Origin: PALSA-1004 sp963829085
GTDB lineage: Bacteria > Pseudomonadota > Gammaproteobacteria > Burkholderiales > SG8-41
NCBI GenBank assembly: GCA_963829085.1
Contig: CAWHHJ010000017.1
Span: 1-64,000, forward strand
Reading direction: 5' to 3'
Length of the DNA stretch: 64,000 bases
In this document: positions 1 through 9,076 of the stretch, in pieces
Numbering within the stretch: the stretch's first letter is position 1
How the letters are laid out: every line of letters starts with the position of its first letter
Position numbers and translations under genes: made by a program
Notes under the pieces: generated by a model
Database searches by the model: none
Told to the model about the DNA's origin: nothing
Seen by the model: the letters and a program-made list of their open reading frames with translations, nothing else

Positions 1-745
1 ACGAGCACCAGATGTCTTTAGATGGGCGTGCGCTGTGCCCGCCGGTGTTGGTCACTTCGAGCCGGAAGGTCTGGAACACCTTCTCTCCAGCTTGGATACC
101 GAACAAGAGCGGCTTGCCGTTATTGTCGAGAAGGCCTGATCCGCCTTCATTCAGCGCGAGCGCCGCGTCGATCAGATTGCGGTGATTTTTGAGCAGATAT
201 TCGACGCCGCTGAACTTGGAGGGAATGATTTCTTCGTCAGCAGTTAGCGCGAGGATGATGTCGCGATTCGGCACGAAGCCCTCGCGTTTCATGCGTACCG
301 TATTTGCCACGAAGGCGGCCGCCATCGCTTTGTCGTCGGAGGCGCCGCGTGCGTGGAAGAACCCGTTTTCCTCGACAAGCTTGAACGGGTCGCGCTCCCA
401 GTCCTCGCGTTTCGCTTCGACCACGTCGAGGTGGGCAAGCAGCAGCAGCGGCTTTTTCCCGCCGCTTCCTTTGAGACGTGCGACCAGGTTGCCTTTCTTC
501 GGCCCGTCAGGCGGCACGATAACCTGCATGTCTGCGTCAGAATAGCCGCCGGCCTTGAGCCTCGCAGCCATTGCGCGCGCAGCGCGGGTAGTGTCGCCGG
601 CGGAATCCGTGGTGTTTATCTCCACCAACTCCTGGTAGATCTCGCGCATCTGCTGTTGCTGCGGTGTGAGAGGCTGGCTATAGCCGATGCTCGAAACCAG
701 CAAGGACGCGAGCACCAGCGCTGCGCGCAATAACGATTTTTTCAT
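1..745 (-). CDS. M20-family metallopeptidase, N-terminal part (runs off the window)
   Basis: Reading leftward from an ATG at 745 the frame stays open to the window edge, giving about 248 residues of an exported zinc peptidase. A signal peptide (MKKSLLRAALVLASLLVSS, then a Ser-Gln-Pro junction) points to the periplasm. M20 landmarks follow in order: LLLLAHLDVVEA with the first metal His and Asp, ARGASDDKA with the bridging Asp, and TADEEI with the catalytic Glu pair. The start of the dimerisation domain (TNTGGHSARPS) is also visible. M20 enzymes hydrolyse peptides or acyl-amino acids; the substrate cannot be told from this fragment. It lies 65 bases downstream of the acyl-CoA synthetase gene on the same strand, so it may share that transcript. 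The C-terminal part lies outside the window. Confidence 0.85.
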   Translation of the reverse strand, partial: MKKSLLRAALVLASLLVSSIGYSQPLTPQQQQMREIYQELVEINTTDSAGDTTRAARAMAARLKAGGYSDADMQVIVPPDGPKKGNLVARLKGSGGKKPLLLLAHLDVVEAKREDWERDPFKLVEENGFFHARGASDDKAMAAAFVANTVRMKREGFVPNRDIILALTADEEIIPSKFSGVEYLLKNHRNLIDAALALNEGGSGLLDNNGKPLLFGIQAGEKVFQTFRLEVTNTGGHSARPSKDIWCS

Positions 746-810
746 AATGGCACCCTGAGTCGAGGCTTCGATTATCCGCTGCTCAGCGGCGGTCGTTGTG
801 TTTTCGCGAT

Positions 811-2943
811 TCAATGTTTAAGCACGACCAGTGCATCCGCCGCAACGACGCCAGCCGCACTCACGAACAGCGGGTTCACATCGATTTCAGCAATGCGATC
901 CGCGTGGTCGGCTGCAAGCAGCGAGAGACGCGACAACGTGTCCGCCAGCGCATCGACGGCCAGCGGCGTGCTGCCACGGTATCCGGTGAGCAGCGGTGCC
1001 GCCTTGATTTCCGCGATCATTTCGCGCGCCGTAATGGCGTCGAATGGTGCGAAACGATAGGTAACATCTTTAAGCAGCTCCGTGAACACTCCACCCAGGC
1101 CAAACATGACGACGGGCCCGAAGAACTTATCGTTGACGACGCCAATGATGACTTCAGTGCCGGTTGCCATTTCGCTGACGAGCACGCCGTTGATGGACGC
1201 ATCCGCTTTGTAACGAAGCGCATTGGCGATCACTTCTGAGGCCGCTCGCTTCAACTCGTCAAGACTATTGACGTTGAGCCGCACGCCGCCGGCTTCTGTC
1301 TTATGCGGTATGTCGCTCGAGTCGACTTTCACTGCGAGCGGAAAGTTGAGCGGTGACGCTACAAGCGCAGCAATCGCATCGGCTGCCAAAACGATTTCGC
1401 GGGCAATGCCGATTCCATACGCAGCGAGGCATGCTTTCGATGCATGCTCGGTCAGACGCGGCATATCGTGTGGCAGTGGAAGCTCGACGCACGGCGTGAG
1501 GCGCTGTACTCCGCGCGCCTGTGCGGCGAGATGCGCACGCTGCTTCTGCGCAAATTGCGCAAGGGCGCCGGCGGCGACCGCGGTGCGAGTGGGAGTCAGC
1601 ATCCAGGGTATGTGATGGTGGTCGAACACGTCGAGCGAGGCGCCTGCAGTGTCCGGTGCGCGGCCGAGTGAGACAATGACGGGCTTGTCGGTTGTCTGCA
1701 TGATCGTCGCGAGCTCCGTCGCCCATGCTTCGCCCGCCGCGCCGCGCACGGTTCCATAACGGACGATAATTTGATCGACATTCGGATCGTGCATAACGAT
1801 GTCGAAGATGCGGTTGAAACGCGCGTTGTCGCCGCCGATCTGTGCTGTCAGATCGATCGGGTTATTGAGCGACGAATTCTTGGGTGCATGCTCGCTGATC
1901 GATGCAACGGTTTGCGGATTCAGCGCAGGCAGCACGAGTCCGTGGCGGTCGCATTCATCAGCCATCAGCACGCCGGATCCGCCTGACGTCGAAATGATCG
2001 CGACACGCGGTCCACGCGGGAGTCTTCCGCTCATAAAAGCGCGCGATATATCGACCACTTCATGCACATCGTGGACTTCGATAAAACCGCCCTCTCGAAA
2101 AGCGGTGCGATACAGCTCGTAACCGGCAGTCATGCTGGCCGTATGTGATTCTGCTGCTGCGCGGCCGATTGCGCTGTTGCCCGCTTTCCACGTGAGTATC
2201 GGCTTGCCGAGCTTTAACGCAGCCGCGCCAAGCCCGCGTAATTGTGCGCCGTCGTTGACGCCTTCGAGATACAACACCAGGACACGCACTTCGTCGCGGG
2301 CGAGGAAGTCGGCGGCAAGCTCGAGTGTCGTTACGTCCGCTTCGTTGCCGGCCGAGACGATGTAATTGAACCCCATGCCCTCATAGTCGGCGAGCGCAAC
2401 GGCACTGTATGCGAAACCGCCGCTTTGCGAGACGAACGCCACCGGCCCCTGGCGCAGATGGGGATTGCGAAAGCCGACGCCGAAACCGCATAACACCCGG
2501 TCAACGAGATTCATAGTGCCAATGCAGTTTGGCCCGATGACACGTACGCCGCTCGCAGCTGCGGCGGCTTTCAACTTCGCTTCGAGGGCAGCGCCCGCCG
2601 CGCCCACTTCACGGAAGCCCGCGCTGAAGACGATCGCGAAAGGAATGGCAGCCTTGCCGCATTGAGTGATGACGTCGGGCACAAGCGGAGCAGCAACTGC
2701 AATCAGCGCGAGATCGCACGGTTGCGGTACCTCGGCAACACTCGCGTAACAGCGCAGATCGCCGATCTTTGGATATTTCGGATTCACGGGATAAATCCCG
2801 CCGCTGAATCCGCTTTCAATGAGTACTGGAATCGGCTGTCCGCCGATGCGACTGATGTCAGCCGAAGCGCCGACCACAGCGATTGCCCGCGGCTTCAACA
2901 GTCGTGCGAAATCGCGTTGCGGCGTCATGGCGCCGACACTCAT
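811..2943 (-). CDS. NDP-forming acyl-CoA synthetase (acetate-CoA ligase, ADP-forming type)
   Basis: This 710-residue single-chain protein has the domain order of ADP-forming acyl-CoA synthetases. It starts with a CoA-binding Rossmann domain (VVGAS near residue 23, IGPNCIGT near 136). Two succinyl-CoA-ligase-like domains follow, and a C-terminal ATP-grasp domain starts near residue 490. The phosphohistidine expected in this family is visible as AESHTAS, His about 267. Such enzymes interconvert acyl-CoA plus ADP and phosphate with acid plus ATP, in the cytoplasm. The start at 2943 overlaps the stop of the upstream Bug gene (ATGA, 2940-2943), which supports the start and suggests coupled translation. 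With the Bug and the hydroxyacid dehydrogenase it forms a three-gene operon, so the substrate is probably an imported organic acid or its oxidation product. Confidence 0.9.
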   Translation of the reverse strand: MSVGAMTPQRDFARLLKPRAIAVVGASADISRIGGQPIPVLIESGFSGGIYPVNPKYPKIGDLRCYASVAEVPQPCDLALIAVAAPLVPDVITQCGKAAIPFAIVFSAGFREVGAAGAALEAKLKAAAAASGVRVIGPNCIGTMNLVDRVLCGFGVGFRNPHLRQGPVAFVSQSGGFAYSAVALADYEGMGFNYIVSAGNEADVTTLELAADFLARDEVRVLVLYLEGVNDGAQLRGLGAAALKLGKPILTWKAGNSAIGRAAAESHTASMTAGYELYRTAFREGGFIEVHDVHEVVDISRAFMSGRLPRGPRVAIISTSGGSGVLMADECDRHGLVLPALNPQTVASISEHAPKNSSLNNPIDLTAQIGGDNARFNRIFDIVMHDPNVDQIIVRYGTVRGAAGEAWATELATIMQTTDKPVIVSLGRAPDTAGASLDVFDHHHIPWMLTPTRTAVAAGALAQFAQKQRAHLAAQARGVQRLTPCVELPLPHDMPRLTEHASKACLAAYGIGIAREIVLAADAIAALVASPLNFPLAVKVDSSDIPHKTEAGGVRLNVNSLDELKRAASEVIANALRYKADASINGVLVSEMATGTEVIIGVVNDKFFGPVVMFGLGGVFTELLKDVTYRFAPFDAITAREMIAEIKAAPLLTGYRGSTPLAVDALADTLSRLSLLAADHADRIAEIDVNPLFVSAAGVVAADALVVLKH

Positions 2944-3893
2944 TCGCCCTTCAGATTGGCGGCTTTCACCACCTTCGCATATTTGGTGATCTCATCGCGA
3001 ATGAACGCGCCGAATTGCTCGCTGGTGCCGCCGATCGGTTCTATGCCTTCCGTGATAAAGCGGTCCCGCACATCGGCGCTCGCCAGTATCTTGCCGACTT
3101 CAGCATTGAGCCGTGCAACGATTTCTTTTGGCACTTTGGCAGGCGCCATCAATCCAAACCAGGTCGTCGCTTCGTAGCCTTTAAGTCCGGATTCGTCGAT
3201 AGTCGGCACTTCGGGCAGCGCCGGAAAACGCTTGAGACTGCCGATGGCGATTGCACGGACACGACCGGACTGGATGTGCGGCAGGAGCGACGGCACGCCG
3301 CTGAATATCATGTCGACCTGACCGCCAATAGTGTCGGTGAGCGCGGGTGAATTGCCCTTATAGGGTACATGCACGATGTTGACGCCGGCCATGAGTTTAA
3401 AGAGCTCGCCCGCCATTTGATTGGAACTGCCGAGTCCCGACGATGCGTAGTTCAGTTTGCCGGGCCGCGACTTTGCAAGCGCAATCAATTCGCGCACGTT
3501 TTTGGCCGGCAGCGAAGGATGGACGGACAGGACGTTCGCGCCTTTGACGCACAAGATGACAGGCGCGAAGTCGCGCAGCGTGTCGTATGGCAGTTTCGGA
3601 TACAAGCTCATATTGATCGAGTTTGATGCGCCGCCCATCAGCAGCGTATACCCGTCCCCTGGCGCTTTGGCGACGAGTTCAGAGCCGATGTTCGTGGCGC
3701 CGCCGGGCCGATTTTCGACGACGACCTGCTGCGCGAATACGTCGGACAGTTTCGTCGCGATCACGCGCGCCGTGAAATCGGTGTTGCCGCCTGCGGCATA
3801 CGGCACCACGATGCGCACTGCACGCGACGGATAGTTTTGCGCGTGCGCTCCAGCACTTGCCAATGCGCACGCGGCAATAATTGCGAGTCTCAT
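2940..3893 (-). CDS. Bug-family tripartite tricarboxylate transporter substrate-binding protein
   Basis: A 317-residue periplasmic receptor of the Bug/TctC family. It has a short signal peptide (MRLAIIAACALASAGAHA) followed by the family opening NYPSRAVRIVVPYAAGG. The conserved VVENRPGG, VAKAPGDGYTLLMG and HVPYKGNSPA segments are present. I chose ATG 3893 rather than the longer upstream frame because it overlaps the stop of the dehydrogenase gene as ATGA (3890-3893) and is directly followed by the signal peptide. Bug proteins bind small carboxylates or similar metabolites; no tctAB membrane genes are adjacent. Its place between a 2-hydroxyacid dehydrogenase and an acyl-CoA synthetase suggests a hydroxy- or oxo-acid ligand, but this is inference. 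Confidence 0.9.
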   Translation of the reverse strand: MRLAIIAACALASAGAHAQNYPSRAVRIVVPYAAGGNTDFTARVIATKLSDVFAQQVVVENRPGGATNIGSELVAKAPGDGYTLLMGGASNSINMSLYPKLPYDTLRDFAPVILCVKGANVLSVHPSLPAKNVRELIALAKSRPGKLNYASSGLGSSNQMAGELFKLMAGVNIVHVPYKGNSPALTDTIGGQVDMIFSGVPSLLPHIQSGRVRAIAIGSLKRFPALPEVPTIDESGLKGYEATTWFGLMAPAKVPKEIVARLNAEVGKILASADVRDRFITEGIEPIGGTSEQFGAFIRDEITKYAKVVKAANLKGE

Positions 3894-4879
3894 GATTTCG
3901 TCACTTCGTTGATAAGCGGCTCTCGGGTTTTCCAGCGTCGTAAATTGTCGAGGAACAATGCATTTACCCGCGCCTCGTTGCCGGACGACGCTACGGAATT
4001 GTGCGGCGTAATCACGACGTTCGGGAGATCCCACAACGGTGAGTCTGATGGCAGCGGCTCTTGGGCAAACACGTCCAGGTACGCTCCGCCAAGGCGGCCG
4101 TTTTTCAGCGCGTCAATCAGCGCCGGTTCATCGACAATTTCGCCGCGACTGATATTGATGAAGCGCGCGCCTTGCGGCAGCCGATCGAACAGCGATGCGT
4201 TGACCATTCCCCGCGTCTCAGCGGTTAGAGGACATGCGATCACCAGCCAATCACAGCGCGCCAGCAGCGAATCCAGCTCTGCAGGCGTATGCAATTCGTC
4301 GGTCGCACCGCCGTTTGCCCGGCTGCGCCGTACGCCGATTACATGCAATCCAAGCAAGCGTGCGAGGCGCGCGATCTCGGCGCCAATCCTGCCGACGCCA
4401 TAGACGAGCATTGTCTGACCACGCAAATCAGGCGGGAAATCCTGCACGCGCATCGGGTTCCACTTGCGTTGACGCTGGCCGGCGGTCCAGCGCGAGAAAT
4501 TACGCGCGAGGTAAAGCATGCCGGCGATCGCGGTTTGCGCGATTGGTTCCGCCGCCGTCCCCGACGAAGTCGTGAGCCGCACGCCGCGCTCGAGCACGCT
4601 GGCGAACACGGGATGATCGACGCCCGCGTTGAACACCTGCATCCATTTCAGCTCGGGCGCCTTGCGCGTGGCAGAGAAAAACTGTTTCGTGAAATGAGGA
4701 AATATGTCGCCGCTGAAGTACGCGACCTGTGCACGCTTGGCCGTGTCGTCCTCGATGCGCGAGTCGGGCTCCGGCGGCAAAACAAGCAGCGTCACGTCAA
4801 CGCCGTCCGTTCTCGCCGCCGCAGCGAATTGCGCACCGAATTTGGCGTTGAAGTGATGCGAGACGAGCACTTCAGTCAA
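3890..4879 (-). CDS. D-isomer-specific 2-hydroxyacid dehydrogenase
   Basis: This 329-residue protein has the two-domain fold of NAD-dependent 2-hydroxyacid dehydrogenases. The nucleotide-binding motif YGVGRIGAEIARLARLLG lies near residues 155-172. The substrate-binding Arg is in NISRGEIVDE and the catalytic His in VITPHNSVAS. The best-known activities are reduction of glyoxylate, hydroxypyruvate or other 2-oxoacids; the sequence alone does not fix the substrate. The start is TTG at 4879, supported by an AGGA box about nine bases upstream (CAGGAACTGCGATC); no ATG fits better. It is the first gene of an overlapping operon with a Bug receptor and an acyl-CoA synthetase. It is divergent from dapE, with 141 bases between them that must hold both promoters. 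Confidence 0.88.
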   Translation of the reverse strand: MTEVLVSHHFNAKFGAQFAAAARTDGVDVTLLVLPPEPDSRIEDDTAKRAQVAYFSGDIFPHFTKQFFSATRKAPELKWMQVFNAGVDHPVFASVLERGVRLTTSSGTAAEPIAQTAIAGMLYLARNFSRWTAGQRQRKWNPMRVQDFPPDLRGQTMLVYGVGRIGAEIARLARLLGLHVIGVRRSRANGGATDELHTPAELDSLLARCDWLVIACPLTAETRGMVNASLFDRLPQGARFINISRGEIVDEPALIDALKNGRLGGAYLDVFAQEPLPSDSPLWDLPNVVITPHNSVASSGNEARVNALFLDNLRRWKTREPLINEVTKS

Positions 4880-5020
4880 GATCGCAGTTCCTGGAGGTCA
4901 TTGCAGATTCGCGCACGGAACCGGGCCGCCGGCGGACGAGATTCCATTTTAACGGTTATCGCGACGGGATACATTCGCAATTTGCTAAGATGCACGCTCG
5001 ATCGTGTCGGAAAGTGATCC

Positions 5021-6158
5021 GTGTCCATCGATGTCGTCGAACTTGCGCAGCAACTGATTGCACGGCGCTCCATCACCCCCGACGATGCCGGCTGCATTGA
5101 CGTTCTGATTGGTTTACTCCGGCCCCTTGGTTTCGAGTGCGAGAAAATTAGCGCCGGCGGCGTCGATAATCTGTGGGCGCGACGCGGCACGGCCCGCCCG
5201 CTCGTATGCTTTGCGGGCCATACCGATGTAGTGCCGACCGGTCCCGTTGAGCAGTGGCACAGCGATCCATTCACGCCGACAATCAAAGACGGGTGGACTG
5301 TTCGGACGCGGCGCATCGGACATGAAAAGCTCGGTCGCCGCGTTTGTTGCGGCAATCGATGCATTCGTTACGGCACATCCCGGGCATCCCGGTTCGATAG
5401 CGGTGCTCTTTACGTCCGACGAAGAGGGTCCTGCCGTCGACGGTACCGTGCGCGTCGTTGAAGCGCTGCGCGAACGCGGCGAGAAAATGGATTACTGCAT
5501 CGTCGGCGAGCCGACTGCCGTCAGCCGCCTCGGCGACATGATCAAAAATGGCCGCCGCGGTTCACTATCGGGTATGTTGACCGTCAAGGGCGTGCAGGGG
5601 CACGTTGCGTATCCACATCTCGCAAAAAATCCCGTGCATGACGTCGCTGCGGCAATCGCTGAGCTCGCGCAAACCGAATGGGACACGGGCAACGAGTACT
5701 TTCCACCGACGACGTGGCAGATTTCGAACATCACCGCTGGAACGGGCGCCAATAACGTCATCCCGGGAACGGCACACGTCAGATTCAACTTCCGGTTTTC
5801 GACCGCGAGCACATTGGAGTCGCTGCAGACTCGCGTGCACGGCATCCTCGATAAGCACAAGGTGCCATATGATCTCGAATGGCGCTACGACGGCCGGCCG
5901 TTTTTGACCAAGAAGGGCGATCTCGTCGACGCAATTGCGCGCGCTATCAAAACCGTCACTGGCATCGACACCGAATTGTCGACGACTGGCGGCACTTCGG
6001 ATGGCCGCTTTATCGCCGATATATGCTCGCAGGTGGTCGAGTGCGGACCGACTAACGCAACCATTCACAAGATCAACGAATGCATTAAGGTGGAAGAGAT
6101 CGAACAGTTGCCCCAAATCTACTTCCATACCCTGCAAAATCTGCTGATCAGGGAATGA
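5021..6158 (+). pseudogene. dapE: Succinyl-diaminopimelate desuccinylase, frameshifted as read
   Basis: DapE removes succinate from N-succinyl-LL-diaminopimelate in lysine and cell-wall synthesis. The product is about 378 residues once one base is corrected, the usual length. The first part (from GTG 5021, after GGAAAG) carries VCFAGHTDVVPTGP with the zinc ligands. The second part carries GRGASDMK, FTSDEEGPA with the catalytic Glu pair, GRRGSLSG and the C-terminal NATIHKINE metal ligand. The two halves are in different frames. An extra A at 5297 (gggtggActgttcgg) turns the expected GWLFGRGASDMK into an off-frame run that stops at 5461; removing it restores one uninterrupted frame. DapE is normally essential, so a sequencing error is the likeliest explanation. 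A true pseudogene would require a second copy elsewhere. Confidence 0.88.
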
Positions 6159-6192
6159 TCGTTCGTTGAATATGCGCGGGAGGGGTTGAACG

Positions 6193-6783
6193 ATGGCACG
6201 CAGCGATAACGTTCTCGAGTTGCCTAAAGATCTTCCCGTGCCGCCTGACGACGGCGCATGCCGCCATCTCACCGGACTGAATCTACCCTCGATCGGCCTG
6301 CGCTCGACGCAGGGCAACGACGTCGATTTATCTGTGTTGCGGGGTACCACCGTTGTTTACATTTATCCGCGCACCGGCCGGCCGGATCAGGAACTGCCCA
6401 CAGGTTGGAATGCGATTCCGGGCGCGCGCGGGTGCACGCCACAATCGTGTGCGTTTCGCGACCACTACGACGAGCTGAAGAATGTTGGCGTCGATCAGTT
6501 GTTCGGACTCTCGACGCAAACGACCGCGTATCAACAGGAGGCGATAGCGCGTCTTCATCTGCCGTTCGAGATGCTGAGTGACGAGCAACAGCATTTGACC
6601 ACAGCGATTTCGCTGCCGACCTTCGAAGTTGATGGCATGACGCTCATCAAGCGCATCACGCTGGTGATTCGCGATGGCGTGATCATCAAGGTGTTTTATC
6701 CAGTGTTTCCGCCGGACCAGAACGCGCCCGATGTGCTGGCCTGGCTCGCGGTGAATGCTCACAACAAGCGACGACCCTCTTAG
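6193..6783 (+). CDS. Peroxiredoxin, PrxQ/BCP-like
   Basis: A 196-residue thioredoxin-fold protein likely to reduce peroxides in the cytoplasm. The core reads LRGTTVVYIYPRTGRP followed by IPGARGCTPQSC. Cys81 is the probable peroxidatic residue and Cys86 the resolving one, a C-X4-C spacing typical of the PrxQ/BCP group. A purine-rich box (GGGAGGGG) ends about seven bases before the ATG. An insertion between the strand and the active-site Cys (DQELPTGWNAIPGARG) makes it longer than standard BCP. It follows dapE by 34 bases and may be cotranscribed. Its stop overlaps the stop of the convergent methyltransferase gene. Confidence 0.82.
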   Translation: MARSDNVLELPKDLPVPPDDGACRHLTGLNLPSIGLRSTQGNDVDLSVLRGTTVVYIYPRTGRPDQELPTGWNAIPGARGCTPQSCAFRDHYDELKNVGVDQLFGLSTQTTAYQQEAIARLHLPFEMLSDEQQHLTTAISLPTFEVDGMTLIKRITLVIRDGVIIKVFYPVFPPDQNAPDVLAWLAVNAHNKRRPS

Positions 6784-8183
6784 CGCATCGCGGCTGTCGT
6801 GTGTTTGCCGTTGCGCCGGTTAAACAGCCGTTCGCGGCGTGCATAGTGTGCACTTAGAGTACCCCGATCGATCTCTATGCCGAGCAACTCGTGCGCGAGC
6901 GCTTTCTTGTCGCAGGACGAAAACTGAAACAGGTGCTCGAAGCTTTCGAGCGCCGCCGCCTGCATCCACACGGCAGGCCCAGCGTCGGCCTTGAGTGTTT
7001 CATAGTAGGGCCACGGTGGCACGAACGGCTCCGTGAACGGGTCGACACCGCGCGCCTCCTCTACACTTAATTCCTGAGCAAGGCGACGGCTGACCGCCAC
7101 TGCTTCCGAGCGCCGCCCACAGGCAGCGGCGATGCGGATAAAAGAACAAGCCCGCGGCGCGTTGAAGTCCGCCGCGAGCAGATCAGTTAACTGCGAGTAA
7201 GCGCGTCCCAGCGCCCAATGGCGTGCCTGTGCGCTGTTTGCGGCGTCCTTCGCGGCGACGTACCAGCGCAGCGCCGCGGTATGCGCAGCAATCGGCCCGT
7301 CGCGCGGAGAACGTGCGATTTGGGCACGCCATTTCGATGCGTGTGCGGCTGCATAAGGCTGCCGGAATAGCGCATCCGTGTCCGGCTCGCGCGCAAAAAA
7401 CGGCTTGACCTTGGCAGGCGTGGTCATCAGGCAACCCATTCGGCTCAGCATCTCGGCGCGCTGCGGCTTGCACGCAAACAAATTCAGTTGGTAGGCGTCG
7501 GGCTCTTCGGATTCGTAGAACGGAACAAGCACATTAATGCCCGGCATGAGGCGAAAGCAGTCATGGCCGGTGCGATACAACGGCTCAAAAATGCCGACGT
7601 TGAATTTGTTCGCTCCCCAAAACTCAATCATCAGGAGCGGCGCCTCGCGCACGAGTAACCGTTCGGCGCCTTCCAGCACGCTACGCTCTTCGCCTTCGAC
7701 ATCGATTTTAATGAAATCCACACGCTCGATGCTGCGCTCCTCAGCCAGGCTGTCCAGCGCACGGATCTCAGTCGGCGCTCCCGTCCCGACAACTGCAAGA
7801 CTCTGCAGCTCGGGCGTGACATCTGTATTCAGATATCCATGGCCATCCGTCCGCGATAACGCGCAGCGGATCACTTCAACCTGCGAAAAGCTGTTTGCAG
7901 CGATGCTGCGGGCGAGAAATTGTGCGGCTTGCGTACCCGGCTCTATCGCCCATACGCGTCCGGCAGCGCCGACAGCGCGCGCGAGCGTTAGCGAGTAGAC
8001 GCCGAAGTTCGCACCCACATCGACTGCGCGCATGCCCGGACGAATGAAAGCGCGCACGAAGCGGATCTCGTCCTCGAACCAGTCGCCTTGCTCCTGTAAT
8101 ACGTATGCAGTGGTGACGTGAAGGTCGTCTGGTACGATGATCTTCACATCGCCCGGCATGACGAGGTTGAGCTCTGCGTTCAC
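6780..8183 (-). CDS. FkbM-family methyltransferase with long C-terminal extension
   Basis: The first roughly 210 of 467 residues form an FkbM-type S-adenosylmethionine-dependent methyltransferase. Motif I is AVDVGANFGVYSL at about residues 53-65, followed by WAIEPG and DFIKIDVEGEE, the family signature. FkbM proteins usually O-methylate sugars or polyketides. The remaining roughly 250 residues match nothing I recognise. They are Ala-rich and helical-looking, with stretches such as HWALGRAYSQLTDLLAADF that could be TPR-like. The start is GTG 8183; a later ATG (MPGDVKIIVPDD) near 8159 is an alternative and neither has a clear ribosome site. No other glycan genes lie nearby, so the acceptor is unknown. 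Confidence 0.75.
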   Translation of the reverse strand: MNAELNLVMPGDVKIIVPDDLHVTTAYVLQEQGDWFEDEIRFVRAFIRPGMRAVDVGANFGVYSLTLARAVGAAGRVWAIEPGTQAAQFLARSIAANSFSQVEVIRCALSRTDGHGYLNTDVTPELQSLAVVGTGAPTEIRALDSLAEERSIERVDFIKIDVEGEERSVLEGAERLLVREAPLLMIEFWGANKFNVGIFEPLYRTGHDCFRLMPGINVLVPFYESEEPDAYQLNLFACKPQRAEMLSRMGCLMTTPAKVKPFFAREPDTDALFRQPYAAAHASKWRAQIARSPRDGPIAAHTAALRWYVAAKDAANSAQARHWALGRAYSQLTDLLAADFNAPRACSFIRIAAACGRRSEAVAVSRRLAQELSVEEARGVDPFTEPFVPPWPYYETLKADAGPAVWMQAAALESFEHLFQFSSCDKKALAHELLGIEIDRGTLSAHYARRERLFNRRNGKHTTAAMR

Positions 8184-8234
8184 TTGTGTGTTGTATCGTT
8201 CGCGGATACCAACACGACGGTTAGCGACCGGATA

Positions 8235-9035
8235 CTAACGGCGCGTGTGCAGTAAGTGCAGGAGGTCGAGCGCATTTCCGGTAGCCACCCCATACGCGGT
8301 GTTGTCGAACATGCACCACACCGGAGCTCTTGATTTCGCGAGCGCCGTCAGCTTTAGCGCGAGTGCATCGAGATAATCGTTCTGATACGAAGAGTAATAC
8401 ATGCGCGGTGACCCATGAAGGCGAAAATACCTGATACCCGGCCATCCGCCCGGTAACCCGGCGGCAGGAACCAGCGCGGGATCAGCCGCTACGCGCGCGA
8501 CTTCGAGCGTCGCAAGCAAGTTGTCAACGGCCGGCGTGAACCACGTCGCATGACGCGGCTCGACGACGACATGCCCTGGGTATTTCGCACGCAGCGTCGA
8601 AAAGAATGAGCGCGCGGTCCTTATCTTGAATTCGAGACTCGGCGGCAATTGCACGAGCAGGCAGCCAAGCTTTACGCCGAGACCCGTGACGTCGGCAATG
8701 AACCGGTCGAGCGGTTTAGCGCTGCGCAGCAGACGATGTTCGTGAGTGATCTGCTTCGGGACCTTCACCGAGAATCTAAACGATCGTGGCACACTCGAAG
8801 CCCACTTGCGATACGTATCGCGGCGATGCGGGCCGTAGAAAGAAGAATTGATCTCCGCCGCATGAAAGCGTGCGGCGTAACGCGCGAGATGACTGCCTTC
8901 CACGGGAAACCGGTCTCTGCTCGCGGGTGGCAGCACCCATCCGGCACATCCGACGTAGAGCGTGCTTGAGCGACGCCGTTGCAAAGCGATGGACGAATCG
9001 CTGTCAGGGACAGGCGAGTGAACCCTTTCAGTCAT
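8235..9035 (-). CDS. DUF72 family protein (YecE-like)
   Basis: A 266-residue DUF72 protein with a TIM-barrel-like fold. The family pattern shows as LYVGCAGWVLPP, INSSFYGPHRRDTYRKWAS, RFSVKVPKQITHE, LLVQLPPSL, VVVEPRHATWF and YFRLHGSPRMYYSSY. The biochemical role of DUF72 proteins is not established. I chose ATG 9035 because the longer upstream extension is low-complexity and would run across the start of the divergent neighbour. It is divergently paired, only 41 bases apart, with a second and clearly different DUF72 gene. Confidence 0.8.
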   Translation of the reverse strand: MTERVHSPVPDSDSSIALQRRRSSTLYVGCAGWVLPPASRDRFPVEGSHLARYAARFHAAEINSSFYGPHRRDTYRKWASSVPRSFRFSVKVPKQITHEHRLLRSAKPLDRFIADVTGLGVKLGCLLVQLPPSLEFKIRTARSFFSTLRAKYPGHVVVEPRHATWFTPAVDNLLATLEVARVAADPALVPAAGLPGGWPGIRYFRLHGSPRMYYSSYQNDYLDALALKLTALAKSRAPVWCMFDNTAYGVATGNALDLLHLLHTRR

Positions 9036-9076
9036 CGACGGACTTACACATATATGAATTGATTGATTCAACGCTG

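Noticed and set aside
5290..5305. Programmed frameshifting in dapE
   Set aside because: The site has no slippery heptamer, internal Shine-Dalgarno sequence or pseudoknot-like structure, and dapE is not known to use recoding.
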